A stretch of DNA of 64,000 nucleotides from positions 1 to 64,000 of the forward strand of contig JAAZCE010000007.1 in the NCBI GenBank assembly GCA_012513435.1. The letters are read 5' to 3'. Shown here in pieces: positions 18,583 through 27,528 of the stretch; positions within the stretch are counted from its first letter, which is position 1; each line of letters opens with the position of its first letter. Origin of the DNA: Clostridiales bacterium. GTDB taxonomy: Bacteria; Bacillota; Clostridia; Peptostreptococcales; Anaerovoracaceae. The translations under genes and the position numbers were made by a program. The notes beneath the pieces were generated by a model that did not search any database, was not told the DNA's origin, and was given only the letters and a program-made list of their open reading frames with translations.

Positions 18583-19284
18583 TTACCATTCGATTTCTTC
18601 AATAGGTACAGGGTTATTATTTACGGCTATATCCGCCACCGTTCCGTTTTTTATTCTCACTACCCTGTCAGCCATAGCTGTCAACGCCGTGTTGTGGGTG
18701 ATTATTACCACTGTTTTCCCATTGTTTCTGCAGGTGTCCTGCAGCAGCTTCAATATTGATTTTCCCGTCTCGTAATCCAGCGCCCCCGTAGGCTCATCAC
18801 ACAGCAAAAGCTTAGGGTTCTTGGCCAAAGCTCTTGCTATTGCCACCCTCTGCTGCTCGCCGCCGGAAAGCTGTGCAGGGAAGTTGTTCATTCTGTCCTT
18901 CAGCCCTACCTCTTCTAAAACCCTTTCGCTGTCCAAAGGCTTTCTTGAAATCTGAGATGCTATCTCAACATTCTCCAATGCAGTCAAATTAGGTATAAGA
19001 TTGTAAAACTGAAAAACAAAACCTATGGCAAACCGCCTGTAAGCGGCCATCTGCTTTTCGGTTAGGGAAGAAATGTCCTTTTCGTCCAACAGAACCTTTC
19101 CTTCAGAAAGGGTATCCATACCTCCCAGTATATTCAGCAGAGTAGTCTTCCCTGCTCCCGACTGGCCTACCACTACGCATATTTCTCCCTTTTCTATGGA
19201 GAAGCTCACGTCTTTGAGGGCGCGTACTTCAACGTCCCCTGTTTTGTATATTTTACCCACCCCTTCAAATGTTACAAAAGACAT
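18583..19284 (-). CDS. ABC transporter ATP-binding protein (LolD/MacB type)
   Basis: A 233-residue ATPase with Walker [11 protein letters not shown]-loop [19 protein letters not shown], signature LSGGEQQR, Walker [13 protein letters not shown] and switch His in VIITHN. The [14 protein letters not shown] stretch is characteristic of the MacB/LolD group, matching the FtsX-type permease encoded just downstream. The pair forms the complete exporter, which needs no separate substrate-binding protein. Start ATG with AGGTGAG upstream. Confidence 0.94.
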   Translation of the reverse strand: MSFVTFEGVGKIYKTGDVEVRALKDVSFSIEKGEICVVVGQSGAGKTTLLNILGGMDTLSEGKVLLDEKDISSLTEKQMAAYRRFAIGFVFQFYNLIPNLTALENVEIASQISRKPLDSERVLEEVGLKDRMNNFPAQLSGGEQQRVAIARALAKNPKLLLCDEPTGALDYETGKSILKLLQDTCRNNGKTVVIITHNTALTAMADRVVRIKNGTVADIAVNNNPVPIEEIEW

Positions 19285-19384
19285 AACTCACCTGTTACGG
19301 GCACACTGTAACCCCCGCCTTTCCGCCATTATTATCTTATTGCTATTATAACTGTTTTTAGAAGTAACATCAATCTATGATACG

Positions 19385-19446
19385 ATATTAATTAGTTACA
19401 ATATTAATTAACTTTGGTTGTTGAATTTCCTTTGCAATGGTATAAT
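19385..19446 (+). promoter_or_regulatory. Promoter and twin AT repeats before the crotonase operon
   Basis: TTGTTG (19418-19423), a 17-base spacer and an extended -10 TGGTATAAT (TATAAT at 19441-19446) lie just before the first crotonase gene. Directly upstream the ten-base repeat ATATTAATTA occurs twice, at 19385-19394 and 19401-19410, 16 bases apart; each contains the palindrome TTAATTAA or a near version. The spacing just before the -35 suggests an activator or repressor site. Confidence 0.6.
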
Positions 19447-19478
19447 TTATATAAACCCATGAAAGGACGGTATGAGAA

Positions 19479-20255
19479 ATGTTTGAAACCTTAAAGTACG
19501 AAGTGAAAGATGGTATCGCTTATATTACCATAAGCAGGCCTGCGGCCATGAATGCCATTAACACACAGATGCTGGACGAGCTGTACACAGCATTTTATTA
19601 TGTTGCCAAGGATCCAGAAGCAAAGGTGGTCATCCTGACAGGAGAAGGCAAGGCTTTTGTTGCCGGCGCTGATATAGACCAGATGAACTCTATCGGCCCT
19701 GTTGAAGGCAGAGCTATGATCGCTAAAGGTCACAACGTAATGAACTTTATGGAATCTATCGAGAAACCTATTATCGCCGCAATCAACGGTTTTGCACTTG
19801 GCGGCGGATGTGAACTGTCAATGGCATGCGACATCAGAATTGCTTCAGAAAAGGCCAAGTTCGGCCAGCCTGAGGTGGGTCTTGGAATAACCCCGGGCTT
19901 CGGAGGCACTCAAAGGCTTTCAAGACTTGTAGGCACAGGAATGGCTAAGTATCTTATCCTGACAGCTCAAATAATAAAGGCAGATGAAGCGGTGCGGATT
20001 GGACTAGTGGAAAAAGTCACTTCGCCTGAAGAACTTATGTCCACATGCGAAGCTATTGCTAATACTATCATATCAAAATCGCCCCTTGCTGTTGGAATCG
20101 CTAAAACTGCAATAAACAAAGGTTTTAATCTTGATATGAGCACAGCTTCCGCTCTCGAAGTAGAAGCATTTTCTTCTGCTTTCTCATCGGAAGACAAAAC
20201 AGAAGGCATGACAGCATTTTTGGAAAAGCGCACTCCGGAATTTAAAAATAAATGA
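19479..20255 (+). CDS. Enoyl-CoA hydratase/3-hydroxybutyryl-CoA dehydratase (crotonase family)
   Basis: A 258-residue crotonase-fold enzyme. The oxyanion-hole segments VAGADIDQMN and FALGGGCELSMACD and the catalytic region FGQPEVGLGITPGFGGTQRL contain both glutamates expected of a true hydratase, like clostridial Crt (3-hydroxybutyryl-CoA dehydratase). It catalyses reversible hydration of crotonyl-CoA-type substrates. It is the first gene of a four-gene operon with a GntP permease, a second crotonase and a CoA-transferase, which points to use of an external hydroxy- or enoic acid rather than only butyrate synthesis. Confidence 0.92.
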   Translation: MFETLKYEVKDGIAYITISRPAAMNAINTQMLDELYTAFYYVAKDPEAKVVILTGEGKAFVAGADIDQMNSIGPVEGRAMIAKGHNVMNFMESIEKPIIAAINGFALGGGCELSMACDIRIASEKAKFGQPEVGLGITPGFGGTQRLSRLVGTGMAKYLILTAQIIKADEAVRIGLVEKVTSPEELMSTCEAIANTIISKSPLAVGIAKTAINKGFNLDMSTASALEVEAFSSAFSSEDKTEGMTAFLEKRTPEFKNK

Positions 20256-20266
20256 GGTGAACAACA

Positions 20267-21574
20267 ATGGACACGACAGTACTTATTTCTGCCATAGGGG
20301 TATTCGGAGCTTTAGCAGGAATGGCAATATTAATTTTCAAACGGGTATCACCTATTCTCATAGGTCCCATGGCGGCCATTTTGGTCTGCCTGACAAGTGG
20401 CATGCCTGTATTCAAAGGCGTCACAGAAACCTACCTTACAGGAGTTACAGGTTTCTTCATATCATACTTTTTTATTTTTCTCTTAGGAAATATATTTGGA
20501 AACATCTATCAGAACTCAGGGGCTGCTGCCAAAATTGGCGCTATGATATCGTCCAAGCTGGGGCCTAAGAACTGCATGTTGGCATGTATGGCTTCGGCAG
20601 CTATATTGAGCTACGGAGGCATAAATAGTTTCGTTATCATATTCTCCGTTTACCCTATAGCATTGAAGCTCTTCGAGGATGCCGACCTGCCTACATACCT
20701 GCTTCCAGGAATCGTCTGCGGCGGTATGTGGACCTTCGCTATGACCGGCCCCTTCACACCACAGATACCCAACATCGTATCCATGCAGTACCTTGGAACA
20801 CCTGCAAATGCAGGGCTATTTCCAAGTTTAGCAGGTGCGATAGTCATGGCCGTTTCCATAGTTCTATTCATGAACCATGCAGGGAAGAAAGCACGTCTTC
20901 GCGGCGAACATTTTGAATGGCCTGAGAAGGTCAAGAAAGTCAATATAGACGAAAATGCACCAAACGGTGCAGTTGCACTTATACCTATTATTGTAGTTGT
21001 ATTGACCTTCAACCTCTTTGAATTAAATATAATAGTATGCCTGCTTATAGGTATTTTTGCTGCACTTATACTCTTCTGGAAGAACCTTCCTAAATCGGAA
21101 ATGTTGGAAATGTTCAACTCTGCGGCTAGCTCCTCTGTAATTGTAATTATTAACACAGCAGTTATTGTTGGCTTCGGGTCCGTTGTAAAGGGCTCTCCTT
21201 TCTTCGACTTCGCCACTCAGGTTCTGGTGAATTCAGATGCCAATCCTTACGTTGTTGCTGCTGTGGGAGCCAACGTATTTGCTGGTATTCTGGGGTCTGC
21301 TTCAGGCGGAATCGCCCTGATGTACGAAACTCTTGCTGACACATTCTTGGATTACGCATCTCAGGGATATAATATAGAATTCATACACAGATTGTGTGCA
21401 GACGGCTCCGGCGGACTTGATTCTCTGCCATGGAACGGCTCTATTGTGTCCGTATTCGCCATATGCCACACCACCCACAAGCTGTCCTACAAATACAACT
21501 TCGTCACCTGCCTTGTAATACCGATTGCCACCACTTTCCTTGTTGCACTGCCAATTTGTGTTATTTTTGGTTAA
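20267..21574 (+). CDS. GntP-family organic acid permease
   Basis: A 435-residue membrane protein with about 12 segments of the GntP family, which imports gluconate and related hydroxy acids with protons; some members carry 3-hydroxybutyrate. Recognisable stretches are the TM region around IFGNIYQNSGAAAKIGAMI and the SASGGIALMYETLADTF segment. Its position between two crotonases and before a CoA-transferase makes a short hydroxy- or unsaturated monocarboxylate (for example 3-hydroxybutyrate or crotonate) the most sensible substrate; this is inference from context. Confidence 0.85.
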   Translation: MDTTVLISAIGVFGALAGMAILIFKRVSPILIGPMAAILVCLTSGMPVFKGVTETYLTGVTGFFISYFFIFLLGNIFGNIYQNSGAAAKIGAMISSKLGPKNCMLACMASAAILSYGGINSFVIIFSVYPIALKLFEDADLPTYLLPGIVCGGMWTFAMTGPFTPQIPNIVSMQYLGTPANAGLFPSLAGAIVMAVSIVLFMNHAGKKARLRGEHFEWPEKVKKVNIDENAPNGAVALIPIIVVVLTFNLFELNIIVCLLIGIFAALILFWKNLPKSEMLEMFNSAASSSVIVIINTAVIVGFGSVVKGSPFFDFATQVLVNSDANPYVVAAVGANVFAGILGSASGGIALMYETLADTFLDYASQGYNIEFIHRLCADGSGGLDSLPWNGSIVSVFAICHTTHKLSYKYNFVTCLVIPIATTFLVALPICVIFG

Positions 21575-21584
21575 GGAGCTTATT

Positions 21585-22343
21585 ATGGCCGAAGTTTTAT
21601 TTGAAAAAAGAAATCATACAGGTCTGCTCACCATGAACAAGCCTGAAACTCTAAATGCTCTGAGTTCAGGTTTTATTGAGGAAATAAACCGGGCTTTGGA
21701 TTTGGCAGAGTCAGATCGAGATGTTTATGTGCTGCTGATTACAGGCTCGGGAAAATCCTTTTCTGTAGGAGCCGACATAGAGGAAATGTACGACAAAAAC
21801 TCTCAGGAAATCTTCCAGTGGTCCAATTTTGGCAGCAATCTGAATCTTCGCATTGAAAAAATGCCTGTACCTGTCATCGCCCTGATAAACGGATACGCTC
21901 TAGGAGGCGGTCTTGAACTGGCTATGGCATGTGATATACGCCTTGCCGCCGACACTGCGAAGTTGGGGCTGCCCGAAACTTCTTTAGGCGTCATATGCGG
22001 CGCCGGAGGCACTCAAAGGCTTCCCCGTATAGTCGGCTATTCAGCTGCAAAGGAAATGATATTCACCGGAAAAAAAATAGACACTCAAGAAGCGCTTTCC
22101 ATAGGCCTTGTAAACCATGTTTACCCTGCCTCAGAGCTTGAAGAGGACGGCTTCAAACTGGCTTCTCAAATAGAAAAAAACGGTCGGCTTGCCGTAAGGA
22201 CCGCAAAAAAAGCTATAGCCTTTTCAAAGGAATCAGATATTGAAAAAGGTTGCCTCTTTGAAAGAGAAATATTCAGCAAGCTCTTTGAAACGGAGGATCA
22301 GAAAATCTGCATGGGCGGTTTTTTGGAAAGGAAAAAGAAATAA
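21585..22343 (+). CDS. Second crotonase-family enoyl-CoA hydratase/isomerase
   Basis: A 252-residue crotonase-fold protein starting MAEVLFEKRNHTG, with TAAGGAG upstream of the ATG. It has the oxyanion-hole elements VGADIEEMYD and YALGGGLELAMACD and the active-site region GLPETSLGVICGAGGTQRL. In that region the first glutamate (PET) is present and the second glutamate position reads as cysteine or an adjacent residue, unlike the first copy (GLGITPGFGG). The two copies are clearly paralogous but well diverged, so they probably act on different CoA esters or do hydratase versus isomerase steps. Confidence 0.88.
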   Translation: MAEVLFEKRNHTGLLTMNKPETLNALSSGFIEEINRALDLAESDRDVYVLLITGSGKSFSVGADIEEMYDKNSQEIFQWSNFGSNLNLRIEKMPVPVIALINGYALGGGLELAMACDIRLAADTAKLGLPETSLGVICGAGGTQRLPRIVGYSAAKEMIFTGKKIDTQEALSIGLVNHVYPASELEEDGFKLASQIEKNGRLAVRTAKKAIAFSKESDIEKGCLFEREIFSKLFETEDQKICMGGFLERKKK

Positions 22344-22344
22344 T

Positions 22345-23922
22345 ATGTTTGCTAAATTTATAAATGCTAAAGAAGCAGCTACATTAATAGAAGACGGTTC
22401 AACAGTAGGCATAGACGCTTTCATAAGTTTTTGCCTTGCTGATGATGTGCTGGGAGAAATAGAAACTCGCTTTCTTGCGGAAGGTCATCCGAGAGACCTT
22501 TCTATAGTCAACGTTGCCGGAATCGGCGGAGATGGAGAGAACAGAGGGATAAACCACTTTGCCCACAGAGGTCTTGTGAAGAGGCTTCTTTGCAGCAATT
22601 TGAGCCTTGCTCCCAAAATATATCCCCTTATTATAGACAACATCTTCCCTACCTTCATGCTGCCTCAGGGCGTGCTTTCCCACATGATGAGGTCTATTGC
22701 TTCTCATAAACCTGGAGTTATCAGCAAGGTAGGCATGAAGACCTTCGTAGACCCAAGAATCGACGGTGGCAAGATCAATGAGGCTGCTAAGGCAAGCGAT
22801 GAACAGGTAGTCAAGCTCATAGAGCTTGATGGAGAGGAATACCTACACTACCCAGCATTTAATCTGGATGCTGCACTAGTCAAGGGCAGCATTGCCGATA
22901 CTAAGGGTAACGTTTCCATACAGAATGAAGCTATCCACATAGAACAGTTTGAAATGGCTGCTGCCGCTAAAAATTCCGGCGGCAAGGTTTTCGTTCAGGT
23001 AGACAAAATAGTCCCGCAGGGAGAGATTCATCCTCAGATGGTTACAATACCGGCAGCAATGATAGATTACATAGTAGTAGGCACTCCTGATAATACAGGA
23101 CAGCACTTCATAGGAGACTGCAAGCCTATACCTTCCTGGTGCGGCGATGAGATCATACCTTTTGAGGACATCAAGCCCCTGCCCTTTGACCTTCCCAAGG
23201 TAATATGTCGCCGCGGCGTTCTCGAACTCAATGGCGGAGAATTTATTAATCTTGGCATAGGCATATCCATGGGCGTATCTGAGGTAATCAACGAGGAAAA
23301 ACTTGTTGACAAGATATTCTCCAGCACCGAATCGGGGGTTACCGGCGGTGTTCCCGCTCCGGGAATTGCAACAGGTGCAGCATACAATCCCGAAGCCATG
23401 CTTAAACAGCCCGACATCTTCGATTTCTATGACGGCGGCGGTCTGGATTTTACCGCTCTTGGTGCTGCCGAAATGGACAAGTACGGCAATGTCAACGTTT
23501 CAAGATTTGCCGGCAAGGTCACAGGCCCCGGAGGATTTATCAACATTTCCCAAGGTGCCAAGAAGGTCTGCTTTATGAGCACCTTCACGGCAGGCAAGAA
23601 GGATATTCGCATCGAAGACGGTAAATTGAACATCGTCAGCGACGGCCCTTATATAAAGTTCAAGCAAAACGTGGGACACATTACATTTTCCGGCGACCAC
23701 GCGAGGCAAATGTCCCGCCAAAAGATACTGTATATAACAGAACGCGCTGTATTCGAATTAAAGCAAGCAGGCTTAACCCTGGTTGAAATCGCACCGGGAG
23801 TCGACCTTGAAAAGGACATCCTTGGTAAAATGGAATTCAAGCCTTTGATATCAGATGAGCTTAAGTTGATGGATGCAAGGCTCTTCAGACCCGAGGTCAT
23901 GGGTCTGGCAAATATCATCTGA
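22345..23922 (+). CDS. Propionate/acetoacetate-type CoA-transferase (fused alpha-beta)
   Basis: A 525-residue family I CoA-transferase with both half-domains in one chain, as in propionate CoA-transferase. The N-terminal glycine-rich turn (NVAGIGGDGENRG) and the catalytic glutamate motif FSSTESGVTGGVPAPG are present. It swaps CoA between acetyl-CoA (or another donor) and a carboxylic acid, which would activate the acid brought in by the GntP permease. The ATG at 22345 follows the previous stop by one base; a longer in-frame start would overlap that gene by over 100 bases. Confidence 0.9.
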   Translation: MFAKFINAKEAATLIEDGSTVGIDAFISFCLADDVLGEIETRFLAEGHPRDLSIVNVAGIGGDGENRGINHFAHRGLVKRLLCSNLSLAPKIYPLIIDNIFPTFMLPQGVLSHMMRSIASHKPGVISKVGMKTFVDPRIDGGKINEAAKASDEQVVKLIELDGEEYLHYPAFNLDAALVKGSIADTKGNVSIQNEAIHIEQFEMAAAAKNSGGKVFVQVDKIVPQGEIHPQMVTIPAAMIDYIVVGTPDNTGQHFIGDCKPIPSWCGDEIIPFEDIKPLPFDLPKVICRRGVLELNGGEFINLGIGISMGVSEVINEEKLVDKIFSSTESGVTGGVPAPGIATGAAYNPEAMLKQPDIFDFYDGGGLDFTALGAAEMDKYGNVNVSRFAGKVTGPGGFINISQGAKKVCFMSTFTAGKKDIRIEDGKLNIVSDGPYIKFKQNVGHITFSGDHARQMSRQKILYITERAVFELKQAGLTLVEIAPGVDLEKDILGKMEFKPLISDELKLMDARLFRPEVMGLANII

Positions 23923-23931
23923 TAAAATTAC

Positions 23932-23963
23932 AAGACCCGGGATAAATATCCCGGGTCTTTTTT
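23932..23963. terminator. Bidirectional terminator between CoA-transferase and the oxidoreductase genes
   Basis: Perfect arms AAGACCCGGGAT and ATCCCGGGTCTT with a four-base loop and a T-run after the plus-strand copy. It separates the convergent crotonase operon and the NuoEFG-like operon. Confidence 0.93.
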
Positions 23964-24002
23964 TAAGTTTACCTAATCTAATCGTCTACCTGAGTCGACT
24001 TT

Positions 24003-27000
24003 CTACGCCGTAGGATTGGCTACCTTAGGCAGTCTTTCAGCTATGACGTTCATCAAGCTATCTGTGCTCTTGAGAGGGTCTGCAAATACATTGTCTGTAA
24101 CAGGAACAAGCTTAGCATCCTCAGTCGGTATAAGAACTCCGCCCAGAATTTCTCCCACTTCTGCATACTTGTATCTAGGAACACAGTCATCCATTTCCCT
24201 TGAAATGTCCTCTGTATCTTCCCAAGTATAATCAACTTCGAATACATGAGCAATTTCAGCGGCAACTTCCCAGTTAACAAGGTCAACATCTTCATCAATG
24301 GCAGCCTGTACAAGCTGAAGTCTTCTCTCTGTATTAGTATAAGTACCATCAGTTGATGCGAATCCTGTTCCCGGAATTACTACATCTGCCTTAGCTGCAA
24401 GCCCTGTCATATGTGTGTCGCATACTGCCAGGAATTCCAGTGCATCTGTATGGATTTCAGCCTCTTCACCGAACACTACCAGAGCTTTGACTCCTTCAAG
24501 AGCCTCTGCGCCGTCCTTGATTCCAAGGTCAATAAGTCCCTGAGAATTGTTCTTGGCTTTCACCTGAAGTATGCCGTCTCTAGGACTTCCTATATGTCCG
24601 CTTGCCATTGCAATGCAAGCCAGAAGCTGAGCTGCATCTACTGTTATCAGGTTCTGGTTGAAGACTATCATAGCCTTCTTTGCGCCCATGTACATATCAG
24701 CTACTTCCTTGGCTTCTCCGGAAACCTTAACATCCTTAAGACTTGCTGCAAATTCCTCATAGCCTGCAATACCTGCAGCCTTACCACCATCGAGAACAGC
24801 CTTTGCTATTTCCTTTACAAATCCAAGGTCATTTTCAGTGTAAATTTCCTTTGCCAGGAAGTTCATGTGCTGAGGATAGTCCTTAGGATTTATCAGCACT
24901 ACCTTTGCTCCTCTTTCGGCAGCCTGCTTCAGCTTGAGCTGTACAACAGGGTTGTCTGCAGTATTATATCCAACTGTCAGTATAAGGTTGGTGGAAAGAA
25001 GCTCATCCATAGTATTAGGGGAGGCATCATGTCCGATAACCGGTGCGATACCGCTCTTTCTGTTGTTCATGGAGAATACTTTGGCACCCATAGCCTCGGC
25101 CATTTTCTTCATTGCATAGGCTTCTTCGTTAGTGTATCTGTCGGAAATGGAAACGCCGATGGCGTTCTTTCCGTACTTAGCTCCTACTGCCTGACATTTC
25201 TTAGCTATCATTACGAGAGCTTCGTGGTAATCAGCTCCTCTGAAATCGCTGCCCTCCTTAATGAGAGGTTCTTCAAGCTTATCCTCCAGCATTGAGCAGT
25301 CAAATCCCCACTTGCCCTTGCCGCAGGCAAGACCGGCATTTACTATTCCCTCTTTATCAGGGTTTGCCTTGATGAGCATATCGCCGTAGGACTCCAGCTT
25401 CAGGCTGCAGCCTACTGAACAGTATGAACAAGTAGTGTCTGTTTCAACTGTAGCTACAGGAGTTTCCTTGACCATAGTCGTCTTCTCCTGGAGAGCTCCT
25501 ACAGGGCAAACACTTACGCACTGTCCGCAGGATACACATCCGGATTCAGCCAAAGGCTTTTCCATGTTAGGCTTGACTACAGTATCAAACCCTCTGTTTA
25601 CAAGGCCGAGGGCTCCTATTCCCATTACCTCGTCACAGACTCTTACACAAAGCCCGCAGAGGATACACTTGTTAGGGTCTCTTACAATAAACGGATGCTC
25701 ATCGTCATATTCTATTTTGTTCACGTCTCCTGCAAGTCTCTCCGGATGCACGTCATATTCATGTGCGAAATCAATGAGCTTACATTCAAAGTAATCATGA
25801 CATCCACATTCCAGACATCTCATAGCTTCCTCCTCAGCCTGCTGAGGAGTGTAGCCTTCAGGAATTACCTCGCTGAAATTACCTTTTCTTTCATCTGCGG
25901 AGAGCTGAGGCATCTCAGGTCTACACATTTTTTCTCTGTCTTCAAAGGTCTTTTCCGTAATATCGTCTCTCTGTACGAAGAAAGGCTTTTCATATCTGAT
26001 AGTTTCTCCGTCAAGATAAGCGTCTATTACTTCCGAAGACTTCCTTGCATCCGCTATCGCTTCAACTGCAATGGAAATCTTATCGTTACCGCAATCACCG
26101 CCGGCAAACACTCCCGGAATGCTAGTCATAAATGTTTCAGGGTCATATGCGATAGCGTTCTTTCTCGTCTTGTCACAATCGAATATAGAGGCATCTACCG
26201 CCTGACCTATGGCCAGTATCATAGTATCGATGCCTATGGTTTCTGTCTTGCCCTCCACGGGAACAGGTCTTCTTCTTCCCGATTCATCAGGCTCGCCAAG
26301 CTCCATTACCTGAAGGAGGACTTCCTTAACGTGACCATTTTCATCCTTGACAACCTCTAAAGGATTGGTCAGGTTCTTGAAGATAACGCCTTCTTCCTCT
26401 GCCTCTTCGATTTCTACCATGTCCGCAGGCATTTCATCCTTGGTTCTTCTGTAAATATTATAGACTTCCTTAGCTCCCAGCCTTACTGCTGTTCTGCATG
26501 CATCCATTGCAGTGTTACCGCCGCCCACGATGGCAACCTTCTCTCCAAGCTCTATTTCTTCATTCCTGACAACCTTTCTCAGGAAATCGATTCCACCTAT
26601 AACTCCCTCTGCATCTTCTCCTTTGCATCCTACGCCCGTTGATATCCAAGCGCCTATACCGAGAAGCACTGCATCGAAGTCCTCTTTAACTGTTTCAAAA
26701 GGAATGTCAACGCCGATTTTAGTATCGGTGATGATTTCTACTCCCATTTCCTCGATAGTCATAATCTCATCGTCCAGGACTTCCTTCGGAAGTCTGTATT
26801 CCGGAATGCCATATCTCAGCATACCGCCCGCCTTAGGCATGGATTCAAAGAGCGTAACCGCGTGTCCCATCTGTCTGAGGAAATACGCAGCCGAAAGGCC
26901 CATAGGGCCTCCGCCTATTACAGCTACCCTCTTGCCCGTTTCAGGGTCGCATTCAGGGATGAATTTTTCGCCGCTCATAAGGTCCTGATCAGCAGCAAAT

Positions 27001-27512
27001 CTCTTTAGCCACTGAATTGAAACAGGCTCATCTATAAGCCCTCTTCTGCATTTCTCTTCGCAAGGATGAGGACACACTCTGCCCAAGGCAGCCGGAAGTG
27101 GAATCTTGTCCTTTACCAGCTCCAGTGCCGCCTCATACTCACCGTTAGCAATAAGCCCTACATAGCCCTGACAGTCTGTCTGCGCAGGACAAGCCAGCAC
27201 GCACGGAGGTCTGCAGTCTCCCACATGATTGGAGATGAGAAGCTCCAAGTTGGTCTTTCTCGATTCGGTTACTCTTTCCGTATTTGTTCTTATTACCATT
27301 CCCGGCGCGATTTCCGTGGCACATGCCTTGCAAAGTTTAGGGTTTCCTTCTACCTCGCACACGCATATTCCGCAGGAGCCGTATATCTTGGTTCTTTCAT
27401 CGTAACAAAGAGTCGGAATGAAAATGTCATTTTCCCTGGCGACTTCCAGTATAGTCTGTCCGGCAAGACCTGTAACTTCTTTGCCGTTTATATTCAGTCT
27501 GAATTTGTTCAT
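24003..27512 (-). CDS. NfnB-NuoG-like fusion subunit of a bifurcating oxidoreductase
   Basis: A 1169-residue fusion. In order: a [2Fe-2S] ferredoxin and NuoG-type cysteine motifs (1-110), a GltD/NfnB-like FAD and NAD(P) oxidoreductase (about 110-560; KRVAVIGGGPMGLSAAYF and EKVAIVGGGNTAMDA), a pair of [4Fe-4S] sites (CILCGLCVRVCDEV, CVSCGQCVSVCPVG), then a molybdopterin-oxidoreductase-like domain with its own cluster (CSYCSVGC, later ACGKGKWGF). The last domain lacks the catalytic Cys/Sec of formate dehydrogenases, so it is probably structural, as in NuoG. The layout matches StnC of the Sporomusa-type transhydrogenase, which couples NADH and ferredoxin to NADP. It is the last gene of a three-gene operon. 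Confidence 0.85.
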   Translation of the reverse strand: MNKFRLNINGKEVTGLAGQTILEVARENDIFIPTLCYDERTKIYGSCGICVCEVEGNPKLCKACATEIAPGMVIRTNTERVTESRKTNLELLISNHVGDCRPPCVLACPAQTDCQGYVGLIANGEYEAALELVKDKIPLPAALGRVCPHPCEEKCRRGLIDEPVSIQWLKRFAADQDLMSGEKFIPECDPETGKRVAVIGGGPMGLSAAYFLRQMGHAVTLFESMPKAGGMLRYGIPEYRLPKEVLDDEIMTIEEMGVEIITDTKIGVDIPFETVKEDFDAVLLGIGAWISTGVGCKGEDAEGVIGGIDFLRKVVRNEEIELGEKVAIVGGGNTAMDACRTAVRLGAKEVYNIYRRTKDEMPADMVEIEEAEEEGVIFKNLTNPLEVVKDENGHVKEVLLQVMELGEPDESGRRRPVPVEGKTETIGIDTMILAIGQAVDASIFDCDKTRKNAIAYDPETFMTSIPGVFAGGDCGNDKISIAVEAIADARKSSEVIDAYLDGETIRYEKPFFVQRDDITEKTFEDREKMCRPEMPQLSADERKGNFSEVIPEGYTPQQAEEEAMRCLECGCHDYFECKLIDFAHEYDVHPERLAGDVNKIEYDDEHPFIVRDPNKCILCGLCVRVCDEVMGIGALGLVNRGFDTVVKPNMEKPLAESGCVSCGQCVSVCPVGALQEKTTMVKETPVATVETDTTCSYCSVGCSLKLESYGDMLIKANPDKEGIVNAGLACGKGKWGFDCSMLEDKLEEPLIKEGSDFRGADYHEALVMIAKKCQAVGAKYGKNAIGVSISDRYTNEEAYAMKKMAEAMGAKVFSMNNRKSGIAPVIGHDASPNTMDELLSTNLILTVGYNTADNPVVQLKLKQAAERGAKVVLINPKDYPQHMNFLAKEIYTENDLGFVKEIAKAVLDGGKAAGIAGYEEFAASLKDVKVSGEAKEVADMYMGAKKAMIVFNQNLITVDAAQLLACIAMASGHIGSPRDGILQVKAKNNSQGLIDLGIKDGAEALEGVKALVVFGEEAEIHTDALEFLAVCDTHMTGLAAKADVVIPGTGFASTDGTYTNTERRLQLVQAAIDEDVDLVNWEVAAEIAHVFEVDYTWEDTEDISREMDDCVPRYKYAEVGEILGGVLIPTEDAKLVPVTDNVFADPLKSTDSLMNVIAERLPKVANPTA

Positions 27513-27528
27513 TTCTTTTCCTCCTCTC

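Noticed and set aside
24411..25295. Long antisense frame of about 290 codons inside the NfnB-NuoG-like gene
   Set aside because: Conserved cysteine motifs and domain order on the other strand leave no doubt about the coding strand; cysteine- and leucine-rich antisense product has no family resemblance.
24003..27512. Formate dehydrogenase (selenocysteine or cysteine type)
   Set aside because: The molybdopterin-like domain has no Cys or in-frame TGA at the catalytic position and is shorter than FdhA; the FAD/NAD(P) half is NfnB-like instead.
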